Assembly: GCA_036426205.1 (NCBI GenBank)
Contig: CM071570.1
Location: forward strand, 4,973,872 to 5,037,871
Length of the DNA stretch: 64,000 nucleotides
Direction: 5' to 3'
From: Ascaphus truei
Taxonomy: Eukaryota; Chordata; Amphibia; Anura; Ascaphidae
Positions 1 through 9,754 of the stretch are shown here, piece after piece (the first letter of the stretch is position 1; each line of letters opens with the position of its first letter). Made by a program: the position numbers and the translations under genes. Under the pieces are notes generated by a model that did no database searches, was not told the DNA's origin, and saw nothing but the letters and a program-made list of their open reading frames with translations.

Positions 1-535
1 CCGATATTGATCCAAGTCTTTATAAAGACTTTGGGTATAGTTCCTATAGCATAAATTGATGCTCACACAGGAAAAAATATATGTAGTAGTTCTCCTTACC
101 CTCCGTGATGATCTTCTGGGTGGTGGGATATGTGTAGAATATCTGCTTATGAGCAGTGTAGAATGCTGGAAGAAAAATAGTTTTTTTGGTTTTTTTTATA
201 TTTATATTTATATTTTCACCTTTTTTCATACATTTTTTATTTCTCATTCATACACCTCTTTTTCTTCCCCTGTCTCCTTTCCCTCTTTACATATATATTT
301 TTTATATATAATTTTTTTTTTTTTATATATATATATTTTTATTTTATATTTATTACATATTTTCAGCTTTTTTGTTAGCTCCTTTGTCTTATTTTTTGCA
401 CCTGGGTCCCTCTGAGTCTCTATAATACCTATTTTATCTCCTTCTACATTTAGTGTTTATTCAGCTATCTCTTTATACTTAGGGTATTGTTTACCATGTA
501 TTGACATCTGTTTCTTGTATTATATGTATTATATA
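1..535. other. AT-rich stretch, no gene seen
   Basis: From about 178 to 375 the + strand is mostly T runs broken by TATATT. The reading frame at 56-415 is a product of this composition (almost only F, Y, I, L and S codons) and has no recognisable domain. I see no other gene signal before the GC-rich island at 536. Confidence 0.7.
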
Positions 536-902
536 TACTGCTGCGGCACAGTTTATTCGAGCATTTGCCCGTTCTGTGCCGCAGCAGTAGCCTGGCGCGC
601 GCCCGAGAGTGACAGGCGCGCGCCGAAGCAGCGGAAGAGCGCCCTCCGATCGGGGCGCTCTCCCTACCGCTGCCGGGTCCGCCGGGTCCCCCGGAACCCC
701 CTGCCCCTGTCCCGCGATCGCGGGACACCAGGGCTCCCTCGGGGAGCCCCTGGACGCGCGTGCAGGGGGCGCACGCTCCCGAAGACGCGTGACCGCGCGT
801 CTATGACGCGCGGCACGCCGAGGGGCGGCCACTAGCAAGCCGGGAAATCTCCCGGCTTGCGGTACCGACCACACTGCAATAAAGTGTGTCGGTACTGTAT
901 GT
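536..902. mobile_element. CpG-rich multi-hairpin MITE-like element, copy 1
   Basis: A sharply GC- and CpG-rich island sits in AT-rich flanks and reads as a chain of hairpins. A 16-bp arm at 536-551 pairs with 574-589. GGCGCGCGCC occurs at 594-603 and 615-624. GAGCGCCC (637-644) pairs with GGGCGCTC (653-660). A perfect 18-bp palindrome lies at 709-726. An 11-bp arm at 835-845 pairs with 850-860, and 862-875 pairs with 883-895. The outer ends resemble the perfect 31-bp terminal inverted repeats of the element at 9292-9673: TTTATT then GAGCA on the left, and AATAAA then TGTCGGT and CTGTA on the right. Both copies sit next to TA-rich DNA. No coding capacity is seen. I infer a non-autonomous foldback or MITE family; the superfamily is not identified. 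Confidence 0.65.
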
Positions 903-1216
903 TACTATGCAAGTTATCTACCAATGACATTCTACTTAATCTTTTTGGTTAACCTTTTTGGCTAACTTGTGTGCTTAATTTTTGTTTTACCATTGTGATA
1001 TATAATTAATGCACTAGTTGAAGCACTTAATACTATATGCAATAATATATTTGGTCCTTAGGATTAAAACTGTGAATCCGTATCTATGTGTGCTTTGGCA
1101 TATATGGGGGTTAATCCAACCCTATTATTCATCATGTGTATCTCATTACTAATCCTCTGTCTTCTATGCTCTGATTGCTCTTATGTACTATATAACTGTG
1201 TTTAATGCCTATGCTA
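903..1216. other. unassigned AT-rich spacer
   Basis: No gene or clear repeat is recognised. By its position before the hammerhead-like core at 1217 it may be the remains of a Penelope-type terminal region, but nothing in it shows this directly. Confidence 0.4.
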
Positions 1217-1262
1217 TTACTCCTGATGAAGTCTCATTCGAGACGAAACGCGTAGAGATTGC
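1217..1262 (+). ncRNA. hammerhead ribozyme-like motif, core intact
   Basis: CTGATGA (1223-1229) is followed by a 5-bp stem II, GTCTC (1231-1235) with GAGAC (1240-1244), closed by a 4-base loop. Then come GAAA (1245-1248), a self-complementary CGCG (1249-1252) and the cleavage triplet GTA. All conserved core positions are present. Stem I is short: CTC before the core pairs with GAG after the cleavage site. Small hammerheads with a 1-2 bp stem III are known from Penelope-like retroelements and act best as dimers, because CGCG can pair between two molecules. No Penelope ORF lies close by, so this is probably a detached terminal repeat. Activity is not shown. Confidence 0.6.
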
Positions 1263-2031
1263 TGTGGAGCCTACTGTCCAGTTTATATATTTTATACTGA
1301 CAGTCATCTGCATACTGTATATTGCACTTTTGCTGTGTTGCTAGCATTTTGCTACCAGCCATTCAGACATTCAAGTTCCTGTTTACATTGTGAACTCTCT
1401 CCGGCTGAAACCTCGCTGATGTCATCGAGCTCACGCGAGATTTGATTCAGTGTATGCTCTGTGTAGCGCCGGAGCAAGGGGAAGGCGGCGTCCCTCGTGG
1501 CTTTCGGTCCCTGCTGGGACATAGAGGGGCTATTGTGGCAAGACACACCGCGGACATCACACCGACGTCCTCCTCCTTGGGTTCCTGCGTCTGAACGGGC
1601 TGAGTTGTACTCAAAAATGCATTTTATTCAGCTCTGTTTGTGAGTGTGTATTTTTATCCCTTATTCCATAAATTTATTGTTATACAATTTTACTCTATGA
1701 GTGCGCCTGTTTTTTCTGTGTTTTTGTAGATATCCTCAAGGAAGTGGTGTTCCCTTCATTCGGGCTGCAGAGACTCTTTTGGATAGCAATTGGAATATCT
1801 TGGGATTTGTATATATTTTTTTTATATATATTTTTCTGGACATTTTCTTTTTTTATGTATTTTTTATGCATTTTATTAGTTTAATACATTAATTTTTATT
1901 CTATCCACTGTGCTTAGCATAGGTTTTTTATTCTTATCTGTATTATTTTTACTTTTATTTTTACAATCACCTTTTATTTTTATAGAGATATTATATAGTG
2001 ATAGGTTGGCGATAATATTTTTTCTCTTGTT

Positions 2032-2032
<1 letters not shown>
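1263..2032. other. unassigned sequence after the hammerhead motif
   Basis: No coding region is recognised. The first 300 bases have ordinary composition. From about 1800 the sequence is T-rich and grades into a (TA)n tract. It is probably part of the same decayed Penelope-type repeat as the motif at 1217, by position only. Confidence 0.4.

Positions 2033-2080
<48 letters not shown>
2033..2080. repeat. (TA)n microsatellite
   Basis: An uninterrupted TA dinucleotide run of roughly 45 bases. Similar runs flank several other elements in this window. Confidence 0.95.
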
Positions 2081-2083
<3 letters not shown>

Positions 2084-2621
2084 GACACACAGAGATATCG
2101 CTCTACACTTAAATAAATTGTGTCCAAAACACCTGTTGATAAGTCATATATTATTAGACTGAACAGTGGTGCTAAAGGTTGAGTAAATATGGAAACAACA
2201 AGGAAAAAGCAACCGTTAAATAGCACACGGACATAGAGGAAAGTTTAACAAAAGAATTTATTAAGGTGAGTAAAACAGTGGATAAAGTTTAAAAAGCAGG
2301 GGGGGCTCAACACTACCTAGACAATGTGGACCTGGAGGCAAGGGTCTTAGATGAAGAACCAAAGCAAGACATGTACAGGGCACAGATGGTATTGTATAAG
2401 CACAACTGCGTGACAATCAACCTACACTAGGATCTTGTGACCACATTTAAAATTATTATGCCATATAATTATTGCAATGGTTACATGTTGTGGATACACA
2501 AGTGATGAAGGTAACACAGTTCAAAATAAGTCACCACTTAGTAGGTAGATGTCACAAACAGGAAGGTAGGTCAAAACTCCATGTCAGGTGGAAAAAGGTA
2601 GGGGCCCCCCTCAGCAAGACT

Positions 2622-2669
2622 CCCACTCCAACGCGTTTCGACAGGAAACTGTCTTCTTCTGGGAGTGGT
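2622..2669 (-). ncRNA. hammerhead-like motif, degenerate core
   Basis: On the minus strand CCACTCC and GGAGTGG make a perfect 7-bp stem I. Stem II is GACAG with CTGTC. GAAA and CGCG are present, followed by TT. The CTGANGA box reads CAGAAGA, so the conserved U is lost, and I expect the copy to be weak or dead. It lies within an otherwise unassigned stretch (about 2240-2900) that looks like a non-autonomous element. Confidence 0.55.
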
Positions 2670-3690
2670 GAGGGGAGAAATGAGCTAGCATTTATAGTGA
2701 AAATCATAACTGCAAAAGTCGCGCCAAAATTTAAAGAATTGCAAGCAGCTGTGAAAGCAGAGTGTCTGAAGGCATGGCAGCATCATGGGGCCTGTGTTGC
2801 AATGATTGCGCATCTCATTGGCCTGTTCTGGCAGCATTTAAGATAAGGGACAGGTAGTTAATGGTAGCACCTCCTCTAGAATTGTGTTGTATACTTTATT
2901 GTGTTTTATCTTTGTATTGAGTTTATTTATAGTTTTGATGCGCTAGTGTTCTCTCCTCTCTCTCTTTATATATATATAATATATATATAATATTGGGTGA
3001 AGATGACCTAGGCGCAAACAAAAGGGAAGGGAGAAAATAATATAATAAAGTGGGAAGTCCACAATAATCAAAAAACAGAGCACCGTCAAGGAAGGGAATC
3101 CAAAAAAACAAATGTCACTATATCGATGGGAACGGAAAATTCCTTGCTGTAGACAATTAGGAGTATGAATAATTAAAAATTAAAAATAATAAATAAATTG
3201 AATGAAAAATAAAACAACAATAATGTGAGAGGGATACACTTAATCAAAGTAAACAAGTCTCCGATAGTGATCCAAGTATAATATATAATGATATATGTAT
3301 TATTTGTTATAATTAGAGAAAAAGAGAAAGAAGGCCCGATCCTTGTGTTAAAATCAGATGAACAAAGTTTTAATATCTCATGGACAAGACAAAATGCACA
3401 CTTAATTTGTCTGATAAAATAAAGCATGTTATGGGACTGCCCATGCACCAATGAGGACTCCTCGGTCTCTTCTTGTGTGTGAGTGTCAGTATTGGTCCAA
3501 AAAGATGTTGTTGTCAGCTGCTGTCTCCAGGGGAGTAATCCTAGGTGTTTGTGCGACTCAATCTCCACATGCAGCTGCCATTTAGCCTTTCTTCTCACAT
3601 TGAAACGCGAAAAAAATCTTCAGGCAAGTCCTTGCCTCCTCACGCTGGTGCTGCGGGAGCTGCCCGTGCTCACCGTGGGCTCATGCCAGA

Positions 3691-3733
3691 TATCCCTACG
3701 CGTTTCTTCGACTGCGGATTCATAGGGGATCTC
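3691..3733 (-). ncRNA. hammerhead-like motif, left arm of palindrome, degenerate
   Basis: The minus strand carries GAAA, CGCG and TA followed by GGGATATC, as in the partner copy at 3748-3797. The box upstream is altered (CTATGAA instead of CTGATGA) and stem II is weak. It is best read as a decayed twin of the right-arm motif. Confidence 0.45.
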
Positions 3734-3747
3734 CCTGTTGACAGCAG

Positions 3748-3797
3748 GGATCTCCCTGATGAAATCGAGAGTCGACGGAAGAAACGCGTAGGGATAT
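3748..3797 (+). ncRNA. hammerhead-like motif, right arm of palindrome
   Basis: CTGATGA is intact at 3756-3762, GAAA lies at 3781-3784, then CGCG and TA. Stem I pairs the GATCTCC side with GGATATC, with one mismatch. Between the core boxes the sequence can form TCGA with TCGA, but five extra bases precede GAAA, so stem II is imperfect. Confidence 0.5.
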
Positions 3798-4130
3798 CTG
3801 GCAGTGAGCCCACGGTGAAGATTTTTTTCCGGTTTCAAGTGTGGAGAAAAGGCTAAATGGCAGCTGCATGTGGAGATTGAGTGCTCACAAACACTAAGGA
3901 TTACTCCCCTGGAGACAGCAGCTGACAGCAACATCCTTTTTGGAGCCAATACCTGACACTCACCACAAGAAGAGACCGAGGAGTCCTCAGTTGTGCATGG
4001 GCAGGTCCATAACATGCTTTATTTTATCAGACAAATTGTAAGTGTGCATTGTCTTGTCCTTGAGATATTAAACTTTGTTCATCTGATTTTACACAAGGAT
4101 CGGGCGCTTCTTTTCTCTTTTTCTCTAATA

Positions 4131-4637
4131 GGTACTGTGGGAGTTCGGTGAGCCCAAGAAGAAGCAGCCTGGACCTTTTGCAAATCAACTTATCATGGAC
4201 ACATGTGGACTTAAGTATTTTTAATATTCACTGCATTTATGGGTTCATAATCGTGTATTGAATTTTTCATTGCTTATCACATGAACCCATTTTTTATATT
4301 TGCATTTTTTAGTTAAGTCCCAGTGACACTCAGTGTCATTTTTACCCACATCAATTGGCAATATCTTTTTTATTGCCTTTTTTTTATTTTTATATGTTAT
4401 GCACACTTCTTTTTTGCATTTGTGTTTTTATCCAATAGTCACTTTTAGTTTTTCCTGCCATAATACATTTAGTTATTTTCACGCCACTGTTTATTGGGCA
4501 TATTTGCCTGGTGCAATTTCTTGCCACATCTATCAGGGCTGCAGCAATTTAGGTGTAGTGTGTGAAAGGCGCTGTCTATATTTTCTGTCACTTTAATATT
4601 TGTATATATGTATATATTGTGGTTAGCAGGGATGGGT
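4131..4637. other. unassigned AT-rich sequence
   Basis: No gene is recognised. T-rich reading frames at 4333-4596 have no domain. Confidence 0.4.
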
Positions 4638-5332
4638 GCAGCGTGTAATAACCCCCACAGTGGTTGTTTATTGGTTGCGGGTGGGTCGCTTGAGGGCTTA
4701 ACCCTTTCATGACCGTTGCGGTATTAACCGCTATGTTAATGAAGGGGTTAAGTTGATCCGCAACCCCCCTGGAAACCATATTTACCCCCCCAAATTCCAA
4801 CAACCCTCTTAATCCACTGCCGCTCCCCACAGAAAGCATGGTAATGGATTGTTAACCCCTTCATTGCCTTAGCGGTTGCCCGCTAAGGCAATGAATTGGG
4901 CTGTTAATGCATTATTCCTGCTTCGGATGCATGGGGTGGGGGGGCTTCGGTGCTGATATTACTGGGTATCAGCTCTGGAGCCCCCCTGCATCAATCCGAG
5001 CCAGGAAAAGGGACAGATTTTTTTTCTATGTCCCCTATCGCCGCTCAGCACCAGTTTCTTGCCAGCTTTTGTTGCCGGAACGATTTGGAGAAAATCTCTC
5101 CATTTTATAGCCGCGATCAGCGCCGAGATGCTGATCGGGGCTACTAGAATACAGCGGGTTTTAAAATTGGCGAGATATTGCATCTCACCACCCGCGCAGA
5201 GAGTTTTTTTTCACGCCAAAAAAAACGTCGGATTTTCCTCATCTCGCCAGTTTTTCACCATTTACTGAAATGCTGTAGGCATATTTGGCAAAATACTGGT
5301 GAGATAGGGCTTCTCGCCGGTTTCTGCATAGG
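4638..5332. repeat. dispersed repeat with TTAACCCCTTCATT palindromes, copy 1
   Basis: Two imperfect palindromes lie at about 4698-4752 and 4850-4915, both built on TTAACCC-TTCAT and its complement around a GCGGTTA centre. The block continues into text found again, inverted or direct, near 26220-26510 and 39030-39510, including GGTGCTGATATTA / GAGCTGATACCC and the GCATGCATCCGATGCAGG-like stretch. The copies are 60-80% alike by eye. It has no coding content and is a dispersed family of unknown class. Confidence 0.6.
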
Positions 5333-5334
5333 CC

Positions 5335-6335
5335 CCCAAGTGTCATCTCAAAACATCACTGCACCATTGTCTGCCATTATTGAAGGCTCAACAGACACAC
5401 CTGCAAAAAGTAGTCAAAAAAGAAAATGTATTCAAAAGTCTGCTACATCTAGTCAAAGTAAAAGGCTTGTGTACCACAGTCCCTACATACACACACCACC
5501 CTTGCCACAGTCACCACTAAATGTGGAATACACAGAAGCGAAGACACAGGCAGAAATACTTGCAGCCTTTCTACAGCATCCACACCCCCAAAATGTAGGT
5601 TACCAACAGCAGTCACTGCTACCCCCTCCAAATGTTGAAGCTTACCAACAGTAACCCAATTTTTTTAAGGTTATCAACAGCAATTTGTTGAACCTTATCG
5701 ACAGCAGCCACCCCAGCAAATTTTTTAAGGTTTTCGACAGCAGCCACCTCAGCACTTTTTTGAAGGTTATCAACAACAGCCACACCAGCAATTGTTGACA
5801 GCTTATCACCAGCAGCCACCCAAGACATTTTTGCCAGCTTATCACCAGCAGCAACCACAGCAAGTTTTGCCAGCTTATCACCAGCAGCAACCACAGCAAG
5901 TTTTGACAGCTTATCACCAGCAGCAACCACAGCAAGTTTTGACAGCTTATCACCAGCAGCCACCACAGCAAGTTTTGACAGTTTATCACCAGCAGCCACC
6001 ACAGCAAGTTCTGAAAGCTCAACAGCAGCCAAAGCCAACCCCCAAATGCCTTGAAGCTAAACAGCAGCCACAGGCAACCCCCAAATGTGTTGAATCTTAA
6101 CAGCAGCCACAGGCAACCCCCAAATATTTTGAAGCTCAACAGCAGCCACAGGCAACCCCCAAATGTGTTGAAGCTCAACAGCAGTCACAGCCAACCCTCG
6201 AATGTGTTGAAGCCCAACAGCAGCCACAGGGCCAAAATATTGTAAGCCAACAACCTCCAACATTGTCAGGGAGATCAGAGAGAAATGTACGTGGCCGAGG
6301 ATCAATATCAAGAGACACAAAGACATACTGTATAA
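5335..6335 (+). pseudogene. Gln/Pro-rich decayed ORF with 36- and 39-bp tandem repeats
   Basis: The + strand reads a Ser/Lys-rich segment (5335-5654, including CVYH-like and IHTPPLPQSP text), a stop and frame change, then repeated YHQQQPQQVL units and QQQPQATPKC units, ending in a basic RSERNVRGRGS tail and a stop near 6342. The repeats are mostly in frame with the flanking tail, as expected of a former coding repeat. There are several stops and shifts, at about 5653, 6098 and others. An AATAAA-rich sequence follows at about 6360. I do not recognise the family. The C-terminal part of a transposon accessory protein is possible, but there is no domain to prove it. Confidence 0.5.
5645..6240. 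repeat. coding minisatellite, 36-bp then 39-bp units
   Basis: About ten units of 36 bp occupy 5645-6015 (core CAGCAGCAACCACAGCAAG) and about five units of 39 bp occupy 6020-6235 (core CAGCCACAGGCAACCCCC). Both periods are multiples of three, which fits their origin inside an open frame. Confidence 0.85.
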
Positions 6336-6533
6336 GCCAGTAACCCGATCACAAAAAGCCAAAAATAAATTTAAAGGTTGATTTAAACTTTAAAATCTTT
6401 GTTGGTGTTTTTCTTTATAACAATGTTACACAATCTTCTAATGTTTATGTAATAGTTTTAACCTTGAATTATACACTTAAAAAGCACAAATATCTATTTT
6501 TCACATACATACATACTATATATATACCTCATC

Positions 6534-6827
6534 ATGGGCATTAAATGCCCAGGAGGCTGCTACTACATAGGTGAGACGGGGCAGGGGCTAAGCAAGAGAA
6601 TGAACCTGCATTGCCACAGCATCACACGCGGAACAAGAGACAGTCCTGTCGGCGAACATTTCTCTGACTCTGGCCATAAGCTGAACGATCAGAGGGTTGC
6701 CATACTCAAAGGTAATCTTAAAATACTGAAAGAGAGACGGTTGCATGAATACAAATTTATGCAACTGTTCGGGACACTTAACGGTGGCCTAAACAGAGTT
6801 CGAAATTTTATGAGTCATTACTGACAC
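6534..6827 (+). pseudogene. Penelope-like element GIY-YIG endonuclease fragment
   Basis: The 96-codon frame has the GIY-YIG signature CYYIGETGQGL at about residues 9-19, a conserved Arg in SKRMNLH, a His/Asp-Ser-Gly-His block (HFSDSGHK) and the late Glu in RRLHEYKFM before the LFGTL motif. This is the C-terminal nuclease of Penelope-like retroelements, which nicks target DNA. The reverse transcriptase is missing: the frame starts directly at a TA-rich tract, so the copy is 5'-truncated and the Met used is only the first in frame. A hammerhead-like motif follows about 430 bp downstream, the spacing also seen in the element at 57.6-60.7 kb. Confidence 0.85.
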
Positions 6828-7255
6828 AAGTGAACTCTCTTCCCATGAGCGCTAAAGGCCATGTCTGTACATACTGTGCTATATGTATGCACACACAGCT
6901 GTCTGTTACACATACTAATACCCCTTGTTTTTCCATCCCTATACACCAATAGGGACCACATAGTCTCCACACACACTTTTAGTTATGCCACTATCTCTCA
7001 CATTTCCACACCTACCCACACCATTTATATTAACTCCCACTCCACACACCCCTTTTGCAAAGCACTGTACACACTGTGGGCTCTCCATTCATTTATATCC
7101 ACACAGATACACACACTCTCTTACATCACTTCTTTCAGGAACCATTTAACACCTCTAGCCATAAATCTCATCCACACCGGGGGAAGGACAAGCACAGATA
7201 ACATTCCAAGAGACACTGTTTTAAAGTATACCCTTGCTTCATTCATTGTAACATC

Positions 7256-7296
7256 GCCGGAAGAAGAGATCAGTGTATCTCGAAAGCTCGCACAAA
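7256..7296 (+). ncRNA. hammerhead-like motif downstream of the Penelope fragment
   Basis: CGGAAGA stands where CTGANGA is expected. It is followed by a 5-bp stem II (GAGAT with ATCTC, loop CAGTGT), then GAAA and GCTCG. One core base is changed. The position in the 3' terminal region of a Penelope fragment supports the call more than the sequence alone does. Confidence 0.45.
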
Positions 7297-7392
7297 TAAA
7301 AGCATTTCGTTAGCCACAGAACGGTATCATCTATTTATTTTTTGATTATTGAAGCTCGGCTAACACAGTACTGATACCTCTATATATATATA

Positions 7393-7868
7393 TTTATATA
7401 TAAAAACAAAACACAAAAAAGCGCAAGCTCCATAGCGCGTTACTGTGTACAAATGAGGGTTGCAGGAGAGGAAGTCACGCAACGTGACGAAACGCGTAGC
7501 GACGGTGTAACGCCATCTCAGAAGGTCATGTGGGAGGAGGTCCTGTGTTCTTCGGCACTTTTCCAGCTATTCTGCTTGTGCTTCCACTATTGCACCTTCA
7601 AAAGAAGCTCCTTTAACATCAGAGACGCTGAATTGCTGCAGGACTCGTGGCAGGAGTCAGAAGCAGTCAAACCAGGTGCTCAGTATCACGGACGATATCC
7701 CTCTCCCCCACTGCTGTAGATGACGCCCCATACAGATTCTCTCCAATGTATATTTTATTCTAACTTTTTGTAAGTGTATCTCCTAGGGACACTTTTCTTA
7801 ATAAATTTACCCTCATTTGTACACAGTTACGCGCTATGGAGCTTGCGCTTTTTTGTGTTTTGTTTTTC
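7393..7868. mobile_element. short element with ~58-bp terminal inverted repeats and a hammerhead-like core
   Basis: About 58 bases at 7393-7452 (containing GCGCAAGCTCCATAGCG) recur inverted at about 7805-7868. The same end, in single copy, is seen near 54940. A hammerhead-like motif lies just inside the left end (7451-7512). The interior has no gene. I infer a non-autonomous Penelope-derived or foldback element about 476 bp long. Confidence 0.65.
7451..7512 (+). ncRNA. hammerhead-like motif, 5' core box degenerate
   Basis: Stem II is strong: GTCACG pairs with CGTGAC around CAA. GAAA, CGCG and TA follow. The upstream box is GAGAGGA rather than CTGATGA, which would remove catalysis. GTTGC upstream can pair with GCGAC downstream as stem I. 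Confidence 0.5.
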
Positions 7869-8121
7869 TAGATCTATGGTGGGTGGCTACATCACTTTCT
7901 TTTGAAGCAGCAAGGAGTTCCTGTGGTCAGTGTATCGTTGGGACTCTCTCCTCCTCCATACCACCACCAAGTGGAGACATTTCGACTTATCCTTTTTTTC
8001 TTTGGACACTATCTATTTATTTGTTGGTTATTTTTTATTAATTTGCATATACTTTAAGTGTTTATATTAATTATTCACAGTTATTTACTATACTTATGAG
8101 CGCTACATTTTTTGTGTGTTT

Positions 8122-8126
<5 letters not shown>

Positions 8127-8163
<37 letters not shown>
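8127..8163. repeat. (TA)n microsatellite
   Basis: A TA dinucleotide run of about 36 bases directly before the repeat at 8164. Confidence 0.95.
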
Positions 8164-8166
<3 letters not shown>

Positions 8167-8256
8167 GTGCTGTTTGCTGGGTGATAATGGTGAAAGACAG
8201 GGTTGCAGACCTGTCTAAGACATGCAAATGAATATACAGGAATATTTGCAGTTGCT
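8164..8256 (+). repeat. 93-bp dispersed repeat, copy 1
   Basis: It is nearly identical to 9180-9272 (one or two differences), from GAAGTGCTGT to TTGCAGTTGCT, and contains ATGCAAAT in both copies. Both copies abut TA-rich DNA on one or both sides. The class is unknown. Confidence 0.85.
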
Positions 8257-8333
8257 TTATGCTTTACTGTGGAGGGTTTTAGTCACTTATATATATATTA
8301 TATATATACACACACATATAGATATAGATATAT

Positions 8334-8460
8334 ACAGTGCTTGACAAATCACCCAAAAATCCACTCGCCGAACCAAAAAATCTACACGCCACCTAGCCCC
8401 GCCCATAGCCACGCCCCTAGTCCCGCCCCCAAAATTACAATTAGCCCTCGTTAGGTGCGT
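8334..8460 (+). mobile_element. left end of a CAGTGNTNGACAAA MITE
   Basis: ACAGTGCTTGACAAATCACC followed by AAAAATC and CGCC blocks matches the right end (reverse complement) of the complete element at 32917-33078. The opposite terminal repeat is not seen, so this copy is truncated. A (GT)n run follows at 8457-8470. Confidence 0.6.
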
Positions 8461-8737
8461 GTGTGTGTGTGAGACTAGTTTCCTGCACCCATTAACCAGT
8501 GTCTGGATGCCCCCGCTTCACAATATCTAAAGCAGCAATCCCGCCTGGGATCTTACCTGATCCGCAGTCCCTCAATGTCCAGGTACCCGCATTCCCGCAA
8601 TGTTATACATTGGAGGGGAGGTGTTCCTTACCTGTCTTCTGGGTTAGGGGGGGTTCCGATTGTCTCCCGTGTGAAGCTTGAGAGTGTAGGTATATTTCAA
8701 TTAAGATATATAGGGTAAACTTACATATCCAGATCCA

Positions 8738-8935
8738 GAGTGTGGGAGACAGACAGAGAGGAGAGAGAGGTACAGACAGAGAGGAGAGAGAGAGAGACAC
8801 ACAGACAGAGAGGAGAGAGAGAGACACACACACAGACAGAGAGGAGAGAGAGAGAGACAGAGAGAGGGGCGAGAGAGACAGAGAGAGGGGCGAGAGAGAC
8901 AGAGAGAGGGGCGAGAGAGACAGAGAGAGGGGCGG

Positions 8936-8967
<32 letters not shown>

Positions 8968-9026
8968 CAGAGAGAGAGGGGAGAGAGACAGGGGAGAGGG
9001 GAGAGAGACAGAGGAGAGGGGAGGGT
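8738..9026. repeat. purine-only GAGA/GACAGA satellite tract
   Basis: About 290 bases are almost purely GA/GACA on the + strand, including three or four exact units of AGAGAGGGGCGAGAGAGAC. The long open frames here on both strands are artefacts of the repeat. Such homopurine mirror repeats can adopt triplex DNA. Confidence 0.9.
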
Positions 9027-9179
9027 TAACTGACTTTGCATCTCCCAAGTCCTTGCTTAAAAGCTGTGTTTAAAGCAGCATGCATTGACTAAGGGTTGCT
9101 CATGTAATGTGAGCATGAGATAAAAAGTGGCACTGTGTGCTCATTTGCATGTCATTTCCCAGAATCCCTTGCTGCAGTG

Positions 9180-9272
9180 GAAGTGCTGTCTGCTGGGTGA
9201 TAATGGTGAAAGACAGGGTTGCAGACCTGTCTAAGACATGCAAATGAATATACAGGAATATTTGCAGTTGCT
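9180..9272 (+). repeat. 93-bp dispersed repeat, copy 2
   Basis: Second copy of the unit at 8164-8256. Here the upstream flank (CATTTCCCAGAATCCCTTGC) seems to extend the repeat, so the unit may be longer than 93 bp. Confidence 0.85.
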
Positions 9273-9291
9273 ATATATATATATATATATA

Positions 9292-9671
9292 TACAGCACC
9301 GACAATGTTTATTAGAGCAAAAGCCGCCGGTTGANNNNNNNNNNNNNNNNNNNNNNNNNNNNNNNNNNNNNNNNNNNNNNNNNNNNNNNNNNNNNNNNNN
9401 NNNNNNNNNNNNNNNNNNNNNNNNNNNNNNNNNNNNNNNNNNNNNNNNNNNNNNNNNNNNNNNNNNNNNNNNNNNNNNNNNNNNNNNNNNNNNNACCTCA
9501 CTTCAAACCTTCAGGGGAGTCGGGGAAGCCGGGGAAGCCGGAGAAGCCGGGCGCGCATGTCACTGTGACGTCACCGACGTCACGCGAACTAGCCGCTTCG
9601 CAACGCTTCTCCACGCTGCCGCCACGCATCCAGCCGTGCGGTTTTTGCTCTAATAAACATTGTCGGTGCTG

Positions 9672-9673
<2 letters not shown>
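9292..9673. mobile_element. CpG-rich multi-hairpin MITE-like element, copy 2
   Basis: There are perfect 31-bp terminal inverted repeats, 9292-9322 and 9643-9673, beginning TACAGCACCGACAATG. The element sits within (TA)n on both sides, so the target duplication is hidden but TA is likely. What can be read of the interior is GC-rich (GGGGAAGCCGG repeats, TGACGTCACCGACGTCA). It belongs with the element at 536-902. 160 Ns fill the centre, so the true length is unknown. Confidence 0.75.
9335..9494. other. assembly gap (160 N)
   Basis: The gap falls inside a GC-rich, hairpin-forming element, which is the likely reason the assembly failed here. The N length may be nominal. Confidence 0.99.
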
Positions 9674-9696
<23 letters not shown>

Positions 9697-9702
<6 letters not shown>

Positions 9703-9752
9703 GCCTGGCAGACATATGTTTAGTCTGCAGTGCAGCAGTGATGAGGTTAGTG
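9697..9752 (+). repeat. LTR remnant of the Gmr1-like element
   Basis: It matches 10343-10395 of the LTR downstream (TATGCCTGGCAGACAT then TTTAGTCTGCAGTGCAGC) and runs directly into pol coding sequence. Everything from LTR position about 80 to the end of the reverse transcriptase is therefore deleted; a shared GGTTA lies at the joint. Confidence 0.7.
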
Positions 9753-9754
9753 GC

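Larger units (their letters stand above)
3312..4130. mobile_element. 0.8-kb near-palindromic element with two head-to-head hammerhead motifs
   Basis: The outer sequence at about 3312 (ATTAGAGAAAAAGAG) recurs inverted at about 4116-4130. The inverted similarity runs inward through both arms, each about 390-420 bp, to a centre near 3737. Shared blocks include the AATAAAGCATG region (near 3420 and, inverted, near 4015) and the CAGCTGCCATTTAGCC region (near 3570 and, inverted, near 3855). Each arm ends in a hammerhead-like core pointing outward. The element codes for nothing recognisable. Penelope-like elements are known to have terminal repeats in inverted orientation, so I infer an internal-deletion derivative made only of two such repeats. 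Confidence 0.7.

Noticed and set aside
56..415. 119-codon hydrophobic frame that could look like a membrane protein
   Set aside because: T-rich low-complexity DNA gives F, I, Y and L codons by composition.
5640..6240. CRISPR array
   Set aside because: Units are contiguous coding repeats of 36 and 39 bp without distinct spacers, in a vertebrate-like genome.
8701..9048. Several overlapping long frames on both strands
   Set aside because: Products of a GAGA/GACAGA purine tract (Arg/Glu or Ser/Leu only).
9219..9723. Frames crossing the N gap
   Set aside because: They depend on unknown bases and on hairpin DNA.
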